In this document: piece after piece, positions 23,269 through 35,543 of the stretch
How the letters are laid out: every line of letters begins with the position of its first letter
Numbering within the stretch: the stretch's first letter is position 1
NCBI RefSeq assembly: GCF_025602895.1
Contig: NW_026516251.1
Location: forward strand, 248,001-312,000
Length of the DNA stretch: 64,000 nucleotides
Source: Polychytrium aggregatum
Lineage: Eukaryota > Chytridiomycota > Chytridiomycetes > Polychytriales
Reading direction: 5' to 3'
Translations under genes and position numbers: made by a program
The notes under the pieces: generated by a model
The model's input: the letters and a program-made list of their open reading frames with translations, nothing else
What the model was told of the DNA's origin: nothing
Database searches by the model: none

Positions 23269-24187
23269 GCGCCCGCCTTCTATCCTCACATCATCCGACC
23301 GTTGCCTCCATGTTCGTCCTTTGTAGTTTTTTCCCCTCTCCGATCTCCTTGTTGCTTTGCTCCTCTTAACCGGTAATGAGATTGTACTTCTGTCATATGT
23401 TATCTCTCTGGCCTTTTTTGTACTTCACTAGATCGCTCGGCGATTGCCCCCATCTATTGTCCCTTCCCTCCTCTCCTCCTCCTCCTCCTCCTCCTCCTCC
23501 CCTTTCGGTGTCCGTTCCTGCCTTTTGACAGCTAGCATATACATCACGACCACTAGACTCTCGGACTCTTTTCGAAAGAACGGAACTGGATGAAAGAAAG
23601 GCATTCGAAACAAAAGAAAAAAAAAATCCTCCAAACTTTTCCCTTTCACAGGCACAGTCTTGTTTGCCCTCCCTTCTTCCCCCTCATATCTTCATGTCTG
23701 GAGAGCTGCTGAGCAACAAAGAAGAATACGGAACTGATGTTCGCAACAGCACCGCTGGGTGGATGTGGGTGGACTGCCGACCGTGCGACAATGGGCGAAT
23801 AGCGGCCACCACCCAGATAATCCGACGGCCTGCCACTTGTGCAGACACTTGGATGCTGCCCCTGGCTTTGGTCTCGGAGGACATGAGCATTCAGGCACAT
23901 CTCCAAGCATCACATCTTCGAGCGCACCTCTGTGTCATTACATATGCCATTGCCAACATCCGATGGCACTGCCGGCTGGGCTGATTCGCAAGGCAACTCG
24001 GCGACAACTCTCCGAGCCTCTCGATCCTCTCGATCCTCTGTCCGCAAGCTGCACATCCCCCTACACATCCCCGCATATTCCCTTCATCGTTCCCACGCAC
24101 CGGACTTTTATTAATTACTGGCCAGCATCCACACCCAGCCAGAGCAGCTATTCCACCTCCCGCCATCCCGGTCCACTAACCCTGACC
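23269..24187. other. RAC1 3' UTR and downstream intergenic region
   Basis: No gene seen. It contains a (TCC)n run at about 23470-23501, an A-rich stretch at 23610-23630 and T-rich patches typical of a fungal 3' UTR. The right part is the presumed promoter of the FAM227-like gene. Confidence 0.5.
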
Positions 24188-27100
24188 ATGTCGTCTCTGG
24201 GCACAACCTCACTGCCGCCTTTGCGGTCCAACCTGACCACTCCTCGGGATCGATCCGACCCAACCCGAGCATCCAACATTACACTCGCCGGGACATTCTA
24301 TGGCTCCAAGCCTGGAACCGCGGGCGGCCTCGCAAACAGCGCCAGCGCAAGGGGCACCACCGCCGAAACTCTTGCGGCCCTGCGTTCTGGCTCGAGCGAG
24401 CCTTCCGAGCGGCCCGTGACCCCTCCAGCCCAAACGTTCGATGAGTTCCTCGCCCAGCTTTCGGCCGAGCGAGCGCTCGCCGAGTACCGTGGAGGATCCA
24501 GCGGCGAGTCCAAGGAGGAGCGCCAGTGGCCCGATGAGTTCATCGACGACTCGGAAGACACCCGCGAGAAGATCATGCGCCAGGACGAGCTGGGGCTTCG
24601 CTCAGACGGCTCCGGGTGGGGACTCCCTCGAAAAGAATGGCCCCGAGTCGAGCTGGCAGGAGAGGCCAATGACGGGCCAAAATCCATTGATGCCAAGGCA
24701 CTGAAGCACTGGGAAAGCCAAGGTAGGATGGTCGAGTCGGAAAATTGTGGGAACTGTTGTTGTCCCATCCGTTCCCTCTGCCTCTCTGTCCACAACGTGC
24801 GGGTTTGCATGCCAGCGAGCCAACGCCGCCTGCTCTGCCATGACGCACATGGACAGGACGGAGTATCGAAAGGAAAAGTATTGTCAATGCCCTCACTTCG
24901 GGACCACCGCCCCCGGAACGTGCTTTGGACAGCATTCATCTCAAACTCAAGCGAGCGATTCCATGTGAGTGATTTCCTGCTCCAAAGTGGCTGTCGACGA
25001 GTGGCCGACATTGCAAGGCAGAGTGTTGGCAAGGGCATCAATTTGACCCCACATCACACTCTCGGCCAAAAGCGCTGAAGCACCTGGACGAACTGAACGA
25101 CCACATCGCCATCCTGACCGAAAAGCTCCAACTCAACTACCCCGAGGATAGCATCCAGCTGATCTCTGATGGGACAGAGTCCCCCACGAGCCAGACATCA
25201 CCAGTCCAGGCCGAACCACCCCAGAGAGAAGCAGCCTCGGCGGAAGAGGGCTTCCCGAAGGTGCTTGAAATCTGTGGCATATCCAAGGAACGGCTGGAAC
25301 ATGGTATGCGCACTCGCCTGGCGGGTGGCTTGGCTTGATAAAATCGGGTTGCCTGTGAAGTCGCCGATAGTACTGTGTGGTGCTGCTGTCATTGTCTCGC
25401 CAATAGGTTTCGTGTCGGTATATAGATATCGCTCCATTGTATTCTTGAAGCTAATTTCTCTCCTTGCACCTCAGCATCGAGTACTTTTATCACGCAACTT
25501 GCAGATTCCTACGAAGTCCCACAGATTCTGGACAAACCGCCGGATCTCAAGGCTGAGCAGGAAGCCAAATTGAAGGCCAGTGGTGGCTACCAGCTGATTG
25601 AAGTACGGGATAGTATGGCCTGCGGAGAGTCGTCCGGGGTGACTCTCAGGGCACCCCACGGTGGACATGTCGCATTTCCCATGGTTGAGGGTGGATTCTC
25701 TCGAGGGACGTTGCTCCAATGTCCTGCTCGTTCAAACCGCGATTGACTCTAGTGCACATCTATCCACTGTTAATACATCGCACCACGCCGGACGATGACA
25801 CCGAACAACATCAAACGACACCGAACAACTCCGCTCGAATCTTCGTTCCCGGCTGTAAACACACACGGCCCTCAGTTCAATCACTTTCCGGGCTATACCC
25901 CAGACCGCATGAGCCCGCTTCCGAACGAAATACTTGCCAAGCCCATTATCGTAGCGGTGCTATCTGAAAAGACCAGGACGGTAACGTGCACTGAGGCTCG
26001 ATCGTGCGCATCGCACCGGCGACGAGTGTCATGGACCATCGCCCTCAAAGGCTGAAGTGTCGCACGAGCAAGTGCTCTGTGCGTATGCTTTCCTTTCGTC
26101 TGAACAACAACACCTCACCAACCGCCACCTGAATCCACGAATCCATACATCCAGGACAAGCAATTTCGAAAGTGGCGCCGCCGGATTGTGTCCAAGAAAT
26201 GCATGGAGATCGTGTATGATACCTTTTGGGTGGTGTTTCTCAGGATCTGGAAGGCTGAAGCCGAGAACGAGAGCGCCAACAAGATGTTCCTGCGGATCTC
26301 GCAAAACTATGTCGCGATCTTCTCGGAGCTCAAAGGTGTCGACAACGATGAGTTTCTTGAGGTGAGCAGGAGAACGAGTGCCGCCATGGATGTTTGATGC
26401 ATCAGTACAGTATGGAACCTTGGTGTGCCGTTCGAATCTGTGCAAAGAGGCTCCAAGGCGGCGGCGCAGATGCCCACAGAGTGGTTAGAGGCACAATAGA
26501 CCAGGAACAGCGGCCATCGTGTCCCATGCGATATAGAGCTAGCACATGCAGCGGTGCAGACCCGGCGTCTCCGATATGCACCGGACATGATCCAAACTCA
26601 TCGATGGTGGGCGATTCCAGATATTCCCCGATCTTCTCGCTCAGACAGTGTACCGGTGCTTCTGTGAATGCTTCCCGCGATCGACGCACCAGTTCAATCG
26701 CGATTTTCAAATCAAGATCTGTGATTTGATCACAGAGTGGATTTCAGGTCTGTCCGTCGTTGGCTTGTATGGCCCGGTTGGAAGAGGCCCGTACTGACCA
26801 TTCGATCCCGTGCTACAGGCATCAAGCCCTATATTCCGTCTTGCGTCAGCTGGAAGCCTTACATCATCACTTCCCAGAAGATCCAGGGGCGAATGGCTGC
26901 CGATTCGGACGCTGCCAAGTCTCACGAAAGCGGTGCGGCTTCGTTTGCAATGCTCGTGCCTCACGCCTGCCTCAGATGGCATACCTGCTGCATTCGATAA
27001 GCTTCCCTTCAACCCACAGCACGCTGAGACATGATTTCTGATTCTGTTCCCAACAGCTCTCGATATCAGCGACACTTCTGGATACGGCATCGATCGCTTG

Positions 27101-28144
27101 GGCGACGGAATCAGGAGAGAAAAGATGGTCGGTAAGCCGGCCAAGGGACAGCGCATACGGCTGCGTGGTTGGGCTGGGCTGCTCTGATGTCGACACTCCG
27201 AGCAGCGCCGGGCTCGATGAAAGTGTACGGAACAGTGATCCGACTTGCTCTCGGGGCACGGAACGCCACTGTCGTTCGCTGTCTCTCCGCTTCTGGCCAC
27301 AGGCACCCCCATCATGCATCGCCGGGCCGGGTCCCCAGATACGGCGGCTCTGGTTTGACACCCATGGCAACAGTCCGATCATCGCCAAGTATCTCGAGGT
27401 ATATGGATTCGGCAGCGTCGAAAAGAAGCGGATCCATGTCCATCGATCCGAGGTCGTGCGCAACTCGGTTTCATATCCTTTTGCCGACGCATGGCCTGAC
27501 GCCGCTCTGTTGGGTACCGCTTGGGTGTATGATGCGCTCCCGGCGTCGGCCGATATGCAATATCGTCTGCAGGCCTGCTGGGTATTCTCGCGGTGCCGCT
27601 TTCGGCGGGGCATCCTGACAAACGATCCTTAACTCGCACGCGCGATTTGGGTTGGCTGTTTCTTGTGGTGCTGCTACAGAGGACGCACCGACCTACCGAC
27701 AGATCATCATGGAGTCGGCTCGCAACTCGAAGCGTATCTACCGCCAGTACTTGCATAGCCAGGAGGAGGCCCAGAAGGAACGGAACCGCATGCTGCAGGA
27801 GCTGAACCAGCAGCTGAGCAAGGACCAGCGAACCGCGTGGAGGCTTCTGAATCGGCCCCAGCTGGTGAGTACCGCGGAGCGAATCTGGGAGACTGCATGG
27901 TCGGCGATGCGCCGCGCCGACTGTTGCAAATCCAGTGAGTTGCTGGGTTTGATATCCAGATCTACCGAACAATACTGGGCGAGGCAAGCCGGTCAATCTA
28001 ATGTGTGCTCACTCGCTCACTCCCGCTTGCGGGACGCAGGTCAAGGAAACCGCGGACGAGCTCGTCGAGAAGATGCACCAGTCGATTGCATCGCAGGCGA
28101 AGCAAAAGAAGGGCGTATCGGCTGTGTCCGTGGGCGGAGAATAG
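24188..28144 (+). CDS. FAM227-like protein (flagellated-lineage family)
   Basis: Exon 1 (24188-24721) encodes a disordered N-terminus with FDEFLAQLSAERALAEYRGG. Further exons can be recognised by family-like blocks: CMEIVYDTFWVVFLRIWK followed by FLRISQNYVAIFSEL near 26200-26340; YRCFCECFPRSTHQFN and DLITEWISGIKPYIPS near 26650-26850; and WFDTHGNSPIIAKYLE near 27350-27395. These match the FAM227A/B pattern of FWW-like helices, FP.S..QF and YGNSP. A coiled, Glu/Arg-rich C-terminus (ARNSKRIYRQYLHSQEEAQK) ends at 28144. Homologues occur mainly in organisms with motile cilia, which fits zoospores. The internal exon set between 26360 and 27320 is incomplete, so the exact protein is uncertain. Confidence 0.65.
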
Positions 28145-28627
28145 ACGGCAGGGCGTCCGCGGCCTTGATTGTTCATGGCTATCTCATGGCGCTTCATTTC
28201 GCGAATGCAAATGAATGAGGCTGCAGCAAATGAATGAGCTGGCTGCGCATTGTGGCGATCCACACTCGATCCGCCCTCGCCCGCCCTCGATCCGCCCTCG
28301 AGCCAGCCCAGATCGCGAAACAGCGAGGGCGAGAGCGAGGGCGAGAGCGAGACGCTGACCGAGACAGCGAAGGCACCGCGAGACGCCGACGAGAGCACAC
28401 CGAGAGCACACCGGGAGCGCACCGAGAGCACGCCGAGGAGCGGCCAGGCGCAGACACGCCGTTTTTCGTTTGTCTTTTTTTCTCGGAGTCGGCAGCCTTC
28501 CCCCCGAGACGCACATCGAGGTCGTTTCGGTCTTTGTCTCTTTCTCCGTCCGTTTGGCTTTCTTCGTCGCAAGTCAGCAGAGATCCTCCCTCCCGTCGCC
28601 AACGCACACGACCTTTGCCTGACCGCC
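28145..28627. other. ATP5 promoter region
   Basis: Short intergenic stretch with GAGCGAGGGC and CGAGAGCACAC simple repeats (about 28320-28440) and no gene. The final 60 bp are pyrimidine-rich before the ATP5 start. Confidence 0.5.
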
Positions 28628-30543
28628 ATGCTCGCCCGCCAAGCCATCCGTGTTGTACGTATTCCCTCTCGATCGGAGGCGAGCGATGGCCTGCGCGACT
28701 TGTGGTGTCCTCTGGTCCTCTTTCCAGGCCGGGCCATCATCTGCAGCGACCTCGGTCCGCTCGGATGCCACCAGCATGCGCGTTGTCCGGAGCTGTGTCT
28801 TCCCTGAGCAAGCACGTCGGCCGGCGGCCAAGCACTGTGGTGTGCAGCGTCGTCGTATCTATGCACCGTCGTCCATTGCGTGTGGCTTGTGCATCGGCTG
28901 TGATTCCTGGAGCAAGCCGGTTCCTCTGCTGGCATGGATGGGACCCTGCTTTGCACCACAGACGGATCTGCTGAGGAAGAGCGCCCTGGGTTCTCGGCAA
29001 GACAGCCAACTGTCTCTGCGAATCGTTCATGGTCGCTGACGGCTGTACCAGAACACCCTTCCGATCTCATTCTTGACCGGTGCTCGACTCTTTGGGCGGA
29101 ACATGGGCACTTGTGCTGACGCCTCCCTCTCTTTCGATGTCTTCCGTCCATCCATGCGTCCAGGCCTCTCGCTCGTACGCGACCGCCTCTGCTTCCGTTC
29201 AGGTACAAACCGCACTTGCTTCCTGCTGCGGTCTGCCATGTCGTGTTTGCTTGCGGCCCACGCCATCCGATCCCCGCTTTCAACAATCACTCGACACGAC
29301 GACAACAACATCTGCTCGTCGGTCAGACAATGTTCATGCCGATCGATTGCGACGTGCATGTATCAGCGGCAGACGGGACCATGGAATTGGCTGCAACCGT
29401 GGCGCTTTGTTCAACACGGATCGGATCATCGAGATACACAGTTTTTGATCCGAAAAGCTTGGTGGCAGCCCAACCGACCACGCCTTCGGTCAACGGATGC
29501 GATATGGAGGCTGTGGTCCATCCCTGTGCATGTCCATGCAGACTCTATCGGCAGCAATCGACTGGGAAGTGGGCTCTGTCTTGGAGCGTTGCCGACCGCT
29601 GTTTGCTGCCAACCCCGGAAAACAATACCACATTTCCACTTCGCCACGGTACTCCCGCCTGGCATCATACACACTTTTGGGAGCCTTCAAATCACAACGC
29701 CGACTTGCGGCCAGCAAAGCTGAAACGATGCCGACACGATGGTGCCTCCCAGGATGATTACATGTTCGCCAAGCCTCGTTTGCTAAGAAGCCCTCTGTGT
29801 CATTCTTGTTCCCTCCCCCGTTTCGATCGTGTCGCAGGTCCCCGTTGCTCTCTACGGCATTGAGGGTCGCTACGCCACTGCTCTCTACACCGCCGCCGCC
29901 AAGAAGAAGAACCTGGACACTGTTGAGGCCGATCTCAACCGTCTCCGCGCTATCTTGGACAAGGATGCCAAGCTGAAGAGCTTCCTCGAGACCCCCATTG
30001 CCAACAACACCACCAAGCGCGAGGGTATCAAGCAGCTCGTTTCCCAGTCCAAGTTCTCCGAGACCGTTGCCAACCTCCTGGACCTGCTTGCCGAGAACGG
30101 CCGCCTCGACCACACCTCCAAGATCATTGATGGCTACGAGCAGCTCATGACTGCCCACCGCGGCCAGGTCACCATCACCATCACCTCTGCCAAGGTAAGT
30201 TCCGGTGGCGGTAAAGCGCAGGACGAACAGGCTGGTGCTGGGCCAAGTAGATCGCACTGTGCTTGCAGTGGCTAATGCATTTGATGCATCATTTTATGTA
30301 CATGTGCATATGATTGCCCCGCTCGCTGATTTGCAGGAGCTGGATGCCAGGGTCACCAACACCATCAAGGGCCACCTCCAGAAGAGCTCGATCTTGAAGG
30401 CCGGCCAGAACGCCAACATCGTCAACAAGGTCAACCCCCAGATCCTCGGCGGTCTCATCATCGAGTTTGGCGACAACACCATCGATCTGTCCATCTCCTC
30501 CAAGATCACCAAGCTCAACCGCCTCTTGACCGAGACCATCTAA
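28628..30543 (+). CDS. ATP5: Mitochondrial ATP synthase OSCP subunit (subunit 5)
   Basis: The oligomycin-sensitivity-conferring subunit of F1Fo ATP synthase, linking the peripheral stalk to the F1 head in the inner membrane. Four exons join in phase: 28628-28654, 29164-29202, 29838-30194 and 30337-30543, giving 209 residues. The first two small exons encode a mitochondrial presequence (MLARQAIRV then ASRSYATASASVQ) with RSYA as a plausible processing site. The mature protein starts near VPVALYGIEGRYATALY and ends with the OSCP signature GGLIIEFGDNTIDLSISSK. The length equals the family norm. Codon use is strongly biased to C/G third positions, fitting high expression. Confidence 0.96.
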
Positions 30544-31209
30544 GCTTTGCCGGCTCTCCCTTCCGTCTTATCCCATCCATCTAATGCGTGCGTGCATGGG
30601 AAGCTCTGCAGCGGTTTGCTACTACTCCCTTGAGCGATCTCTCACCTCCTACATGTGAGCAATAAACACATTACCCGAATTCGAATCAACGCGAAGCGCA
30701 CGGGCTTACGGAATCCGCTTCAGTCGTGCCATAGCGGCGGTGCATGGTGTTACGCGGTGCTGCTGTCCTAGCAGCGCTGCTTCGTCGCTGCGGCTATTTT
30801 CTCCCTCCTCTCTCCCCCCCCCTGCGTTTCGCAAAACTCTCGCAGCTGAGACAAAGGCAGCATTCTGGAGAGAACCTTGATGCTTTTATCCTTAGGTTTT
30901 ATTCTGGCAGCAAAAATGATGCGTTTCGTGGATGCTCTCTTCCCTTGAAGAAAAGAGGAGGGAATGGAGGAAAGGAGAAAATCAGAAAAGTAATAAAGCG
31001 AAAGCACAAAGGGCGTCTGCCTCCAAGAGGTGTGAGAGGCAGGACGCAGGAGGTGAAGGCACAGGTAAACTCGGCGTGGCCCAAGATCCTGTTGGTTCAG
31101 GAGAATGGTGTTGGTGTCCGCAGGTCGATAGACGTGATGTGTTCAGGCGGCGGGAGTCGCGCTACTGCCAAATCCTCAGAGGAGGCGTTGGGTCGTGGAG
31201 AAGATCGCA
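30544..31209. other. Convergent 3' region between ATP5 and SNX3
   Basis: Both flanking genes end here. It holds the ATP5 3' UTR with AATAAA at 30661 and no coding sequence that resembles a gene. Confidence 0.55.
30661..30666 (+). promoter_or_regulatory. Poly(A) signal of ATP5
   Basis: A canonical AATAAA lies 118 bp after the ATP5 stop codon. Confidence 0.55.
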
Positions 31210-33096
31210 ACTAATAGTGGTCACGCGAGAAGTTTGGGTCTGAGGAAGCGGGGTGGTGGGTCAGTTAGCATTCGGGCGGCTCGAGGCGGACAATGGTGAG
31301 GAGCCCACTGCAACCGAGACTGCGATTCCCCTTGGTCTACTATTGACCGGTCCGCTATCCGTTATGCTGGCGCTGGGTGTCCATGAAGAAGCGGGCCGCA
31401 ACGCAAGCTCATTTTGCCCACCACCGAGGACACAGACCTTGAATAAAAGGCACAAGAACCTGTTGATCCAAGCATTTGGTGTTGGAGAGGGGGGAGGGAG
31501 GAGACGGAATGCAGGCACAGTGCCAGACGTTCATGCGAGAGCATCGCCGTCAGCACAGCAGCGACTTGCTCCGGGAGACAGCATGGCCCAGCCAGGGCCG
31601 GAGCACTGGTCTGGATAGCGCAAGTACCAGCGCTCCGCTTGTGGGCAGAGGTTGGGCGTGACATTACGTGCGGTGGCTGCGGCACCACTGTTCAGCCAGG
31701 AATGTGTGCGAGCAATACATTACCTTGGATCCAGTCTGAAGCAGAGGATGGCCTGAAAACAGCGGCAACCAAGACTGGTCAACACCGATTGCCGGCCGTT
31801 GCAATGGTGCAACTACTGCGTACGAATGCTCGTCCGCGACAGGAGTTGTCTATCAGTCAAGCTCAAATCCAAGCAGGCTATGGTGCTATCTTACCAGCAA
31901 CACTAAGTAGAGGCGAAATTGGAATGATGGTGCCAAAAAATGAACGGGCAGGTCGGTTGTCAGCGCGAACGATCACCGGCATCACGAGCACACGATGGCT
32001 GCGCCAAGAATCCGGGTCGGGGAGACTCGCCTGATTCCAAAGGCACACTACTCACATTTGCAGGAATCGTTCGAGACTGGACCGACGGAGCTCGATGAGT
32101 TCGTCGCTGAATCGGTTTGAGAACACCTTGCCCGGCAGGCTTGGGATGTTGACCCTGTGTGCAGGCCGACATGCGGAAGCGAGTCAGAGGTGACGAATGG
32201 TGCTGCTCCCGATGCAATTGGTACCGCGGCATCGACCGCAATCCATCGGGGTGCGGTGGCGCTGGTGCAGCTGGATGGGTGACGAGGCGAGGTGGGTCCT
32301 CCTCTTGGGCTGCCGCTTCTTGGCGGTCTCCCCCCCTCCAGCCCTCAACTCGAATCCGCCCTCGAGCTGCACCCTCCACAGTCTGTGTGCATCGTTGCTG
32401 AAACCGACCTGGTGCTTTCGCGTTCCAGAGCATCTCGGAACCACTCAAAGTCGCTGTATCTGCGACGCACGACCGAGCTCTTCAGCTTGAAAGCCGGGAT
32501 GTTGGTCTGTGTCGAAAATCGAGGCCAGATCGATCAGTTGCCTGGCGGACTTTTCTGGGCTCCACAGCCGAGAACATGCACCAGGCTCGTAGAAACCGAG
32601 GCGACACATGTGGGCTGCTGGTGCAGAAAGGCGCCGAAACAATCGTCTCGCCAAGTCGGCTCCTGGCACCTACGCTGCAAACGATCTCGTAATCGACGTA
32701 TTTGTTGCGACCCGAGCCCTGGAACTGCGGGTTTCGAACTTCAATCTCAAGGTAGTTTTCCGGGATGCCGTAGCGCTCCTCGGCAGTCTATATCCACGAT
32801 ATTCAGTACGAGTGCATGAGGCGAATGCAGTCAGTGGCAGACAGGGAGCGAGCGAGCGAGGGAGAGCAGAGCGGTGTGCCTGGCCGCCATGGATAGCGGT
32901 TGAAGAGTGTATGGATGGCGGAAAGGGTAAAGGCACAACAGCGACGAGCCAAGAGAGCTCCTCTGCGCTGCCGCTGTTGAACATCGGCGCCGACATCGCT
33001 CGTTCTGACCTGCTCCCGGAAATCGTTGTTGGAGAAGGAGGCTGGACGGTAGGGACAGAGGCGAGCGATGGTCAGCGGTGGCAACAACATAATCAT
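31210..33096 (-). CDS. SNX3: Sorting nexin 3 (Grd19) homologue, PX domain
   Basis: A phosphatidylinositol-3-phosphate-binding PX protein that works with retromer in endosome-to-Golgi recycling. Minus-strand exons give [47 protein letters not shown] (the RRRYSDF motif contacts PI3P), then [12 protein letters not shown] and [10 protein letters not shown]. The [12 protein letters not shown] block needs an 8-nt microexon (TGTTGCTG, about 31890-31897) followed by 31723-31752. In that last exon one extra C separates the frame of GHPL from that of LQTGSK. Later small exons are 31438-31459 (VLVPFIQ) and 31210-31238, giving DPNFSRDHY and stop. The start at 33096 is the nearest in-frame ATG and is provisional. 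Confidence 0.78.
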
Positions 33097-33680
33097 GGCG
33101 CCGAGAAGGAATCATGTCAGCGCTTTCGCAGGACCCGAGTTGATCGGTTGATGTGGGATATGCTGGCGAGGCTCCAGGGGTGCACAAATAAGGGACCCTC
33201 GATACAGCTTGCGCCGCTGCGTCTGCGACTGACGGGCGCAACCGGCACAAGAATCGGCCACTCCAAGCAGCGCAAGGAGAGAGTATGTCTGCGACGGTCT
33301 GGGCTGCCGGTGGATATTCGGGTCTGCGGTGAAGCGCCGAGACAGCAGTGCATCCTGCTCCAGAGACAAGGGCCTTTCCTACCGTAGGGTCTGATCGGGC
33401 CCATATCTGTGACTCGGGAGTGCAGAGAGAGGGGAAGGGAGGCAGCGCTGCAGATCGGAAGATGACAACGACGATGGAGCGGGACGATGAAGCAAAAACA
33501 GCCACAAAGCGGGGGCTGGCGAGGCCAAGCGCAGCGGCTGCCGCGCCACTGGCGTGCCCATCCGCCCTGGCTCTGTGGGCACAGCGGCTGACGGAACACT
33601 CAGGCCCAGAGCAACCAGGGATGCCGCTTCACTTCATCGGGTGTATTGTTTGAGTACAGTGCGGGCACTCCTCGGCCGGG
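33097..33680. other. Region between SNX3 start and the kinase-Sel1 gene end
   Basis: Presumed SNX3 promoter or 5' leader plus the 3' UTR of the kinase-Sel1 gene. Overlapping open frames occur on the minus strand but none resembles a protein family. An additional SNX3 5' exon could lie here. Confidence 0.4.
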
Positions 33681-35543
33681 TCACTGGGTTGGGCAAATGG
33701 ACCTTGGCTTGGACTGGAGCTCTTTGACGCTGTGGATAGCCCACAGCAGATCCTGGTCGGCCGCCTTGCGGTACCAGTCGAGAGCGATTCCGATGTCCTT
33801 GGAGACACCCTCGCCGGTCTCGTAGCAGCGGCCGAGGTACCACTGTGCGTACCGATTGCCCTGTTCGGCGGACTTGCGGAAGGTCTCGGCTGCCTTGACG
33901 AAATCCTTGGCAATCGTGCGTCCCCAGTAGTAGCATCGACCAAGTTCCCACTGGCCATACGGATCGCCCTGGTTTGCAGCCAGGGTGTACCACTGTATCG
34001 CCGCAGCATGGTCGATGGATACTCCCAACCCCCAGTAGTAGCAGCGTCCCAGCCAGACTTGATTGATGCAGTTTCCGTTGCTGGCGAGCCGCTCAAAGAT
34101 GCCCACGGCCTTCTTCTGGTCCCGCGAGGTTCCGAACCCAAAGAACACACACACGGCCATCAGATGCTTGCACAACCAATCTCGCTCTGATCCCAGCTGG
34201 CACAGCTCAAAGAACCGACAAGCCACAGAGGAATCGGAGAAGGTGTTATCGCTGAAGGCCAGACATTCGCTTTCTCCAAGCGGGAACAAGTCCGACCTGC
34301 TGTCGCGGATCGTCTTGACGCCCTTCAGTTGGTCCCGCACAGTGCCGCGGCCGAGATAGTGCATCCATCCGAGCATGTGGGTGGCGATGGGTTTGATGAT
34401 CGGATCGTCGGATTGGGTGCTGACTTCCTGCCAATGGTTGAAGGCAACTTGATCGCTCTGCTCGACGCCATGGCCGATCAGCGCAAACCAGGCCATTCGG
34501 TGGCGCGTCTCCAGGTTGCTGGTATCGGTGCCGATATCAAGGAGCTGAGCGACTGGCTCCCGGCCAGGGTTGTCAGCAGGAGAGCGACCAGAGATGGCCT
34601 TGACAGCATCTGCCCGCTCACCGACCGGTCCATCCGATTCAGACTCGGGGAGAGGTGTTGCTGCATCGAGAATTGCAAGGATCTGAGGGAACGCAAGCTG
34701 ATCCGATGGAATGCAGACGCAACAGCGCTTGACGAGAGCCCAGATGCCGTCAGGGACACCGTCGACTCGGCTGAGGCTTTGGCCATCACGGATAGCAGGC
34801 TCGGTAGCTTGAACATGCCGGGCTTGCGCGTCGCCAGTGGCCCAGACCGGCTTGCCGTCGTTCAGGACTTCGTACATCAAGATGCCAAATGCATGGATAT
34901 CTGCGGCTCTCGATGACTCAGCTGGTCGCTCGTCGGCGAGGGTCTTTGGCGTTCGGTTGTCGAGACTGCCGTCGGTCTGACTCTTGGCTGCATGCGAGTC
35001 TATCGAGACGGATGTATGCTTGATACGAGACAGCCCAAAGTCACTGATGACAGCATTGACGCCACCGTCGAGGAGGACATTCGCAGCCTTGAGGTCGCCA
35101 TGAGCGACATTGTGTTCATGGAGATACACCATCCCCGCAGCCACTTGGCGGAGCAAACGGAGCTTCTCCCCGAGGGAGACAGGGGTGGCTGGGTCCGACA
35201 CATGGTCGCGGAGGGTGCCGTTTGGCATGAAGGGCGAGACCATGAAGGGAGGAATCGGATTGCCGTCGTCATCCCGGTCGCAGGCACCGAGCAGGGACAG
35301 GACGTTGGGATGGCTGAGCTTCTGCCAAAGATCGATATCGTGATGATATTCATTGAGCTGATGGGTGCTGCATGTGTCGAGGAGCTGCTTGATGGCGACC
35401 TTGGAGCCAAGGTATGTGCCGGTGAAGACCGAGTCAAGGCCACCACGACCGATGGGGTTGGCCGAGCGGTCGGTGATGTCGCTGGGCGCGATGTACCAGG
35501 ACAGCCGCTCGGGAGAGGGGCGAACGAAGGGCTCGCTGGCCAT
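33681..35543 (-). CDS. TKL-like protein kinase with C-terminal Sel1 repeats
   Basis: A single-exon gene of 620 residues. The kinase domain occupies about residues 20-300. It has a Gly loop IGRGGLDSV, VAIKQL with the ATP-site Lys, the catalytic loop HGDLKAANVLLD, and SDFGLSRI, so it is probably catalytically competent. The activation segment after DFG is long and lacks a clear APE motif. After an acidic linker, residues about 390-610 hold Sel1 repeats (WLGRCYYWGLGV, WELGRCYYWG, WYLGRCYETGEGVSKD) typical of protein-interaction solenoids. It is divergent from a Sel1-only gene at 35839 that shares part of this block. The chosen ATG (MASEPF) avoids a simple-repeat region upstream that would encode unlikely sequence. 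Substrate and pathway are unknown. Confidence 0.85.
   Translation of the reverse strand: MASEPFVRPSPERLSWYIAPSDITDRSANPIGRGGLDSVFTGTYLGSKVAIKQLLDTCSTHQLNEYHHDIDLWQKLSHPNVLSLLGACDRDDDGNPIPPFMVSPFMPNGTLRDHVSDPATPVSLGEKLRLLRQVAAGMVYLHEHNVAHGDLKAANVLLDGGVNAVISDFGLSRIKHTSVSIDSHAAKSQTDGSLDNRTPKTLADERPAESSRAADIHAFGILMYEVLNDGKPVWATGDAQARHVQATEPAIRDGQSLSRVDGVPDGIWALVKRCCVCIPSDQLAFPQILAILDAATPLPESESDGPVGERADAVKAISGRSPADNPGREPVAQLLDIGTDTSNLETRHRMAWFALIGHGVEQSDQVAFNHWQEVSTQSDDPIIKPIATHMLGWMHYLGRGTVRDQLKGVKTIRDSRSDLFPLGESECLAFSDNTFSDSSVACRFFELCQLGSERDWLCKHLMAVCVFFGFGTSRDQKKAVGIFERLASNGNCINQVWLGRCYYWGLGVSIDHAAAIQWYTLAANQGDPYGQWELGRCYYWGRTIAKDFVKAAETFRKSAEQGNRYAQWYLGRCYETGEGVSKDIGIALDWYRKAADQDLLWAIHSVKELQSKPRSICPTQ
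34314..34436 (-). repeat. Inverted 123-bp repeat, arm 1 (in kinase-Sel1 gene)
   Basis: The reverse complement is identical base for base to 36616-36738. It encodes part of a Sel1-region segment (HWQEVSTQSDDPIIKPIATH and following residues). Confidence 0.9.

Noticed and set aside
23428-23655. Poly-Glu minus-strand open frame
   Set aside because: It is produced by the (TCC)n repeat in the RAC1 3' UTR.
28009-29286. 425-codon minus-strand open frame over ATP5
   Set aside because: It is antisense to ATP5 exon 1, exon 2 and intron and has low-complexity, Arg/Ser-rich translation.
30744-31214. Plus-strand open frame with Lys/Arg-rich translation after ATP5
   Set aside because: It lies over the ATP5/SNX3 convergent 3' region, lacks any family pattern and overlaps the SNX3 last exon.
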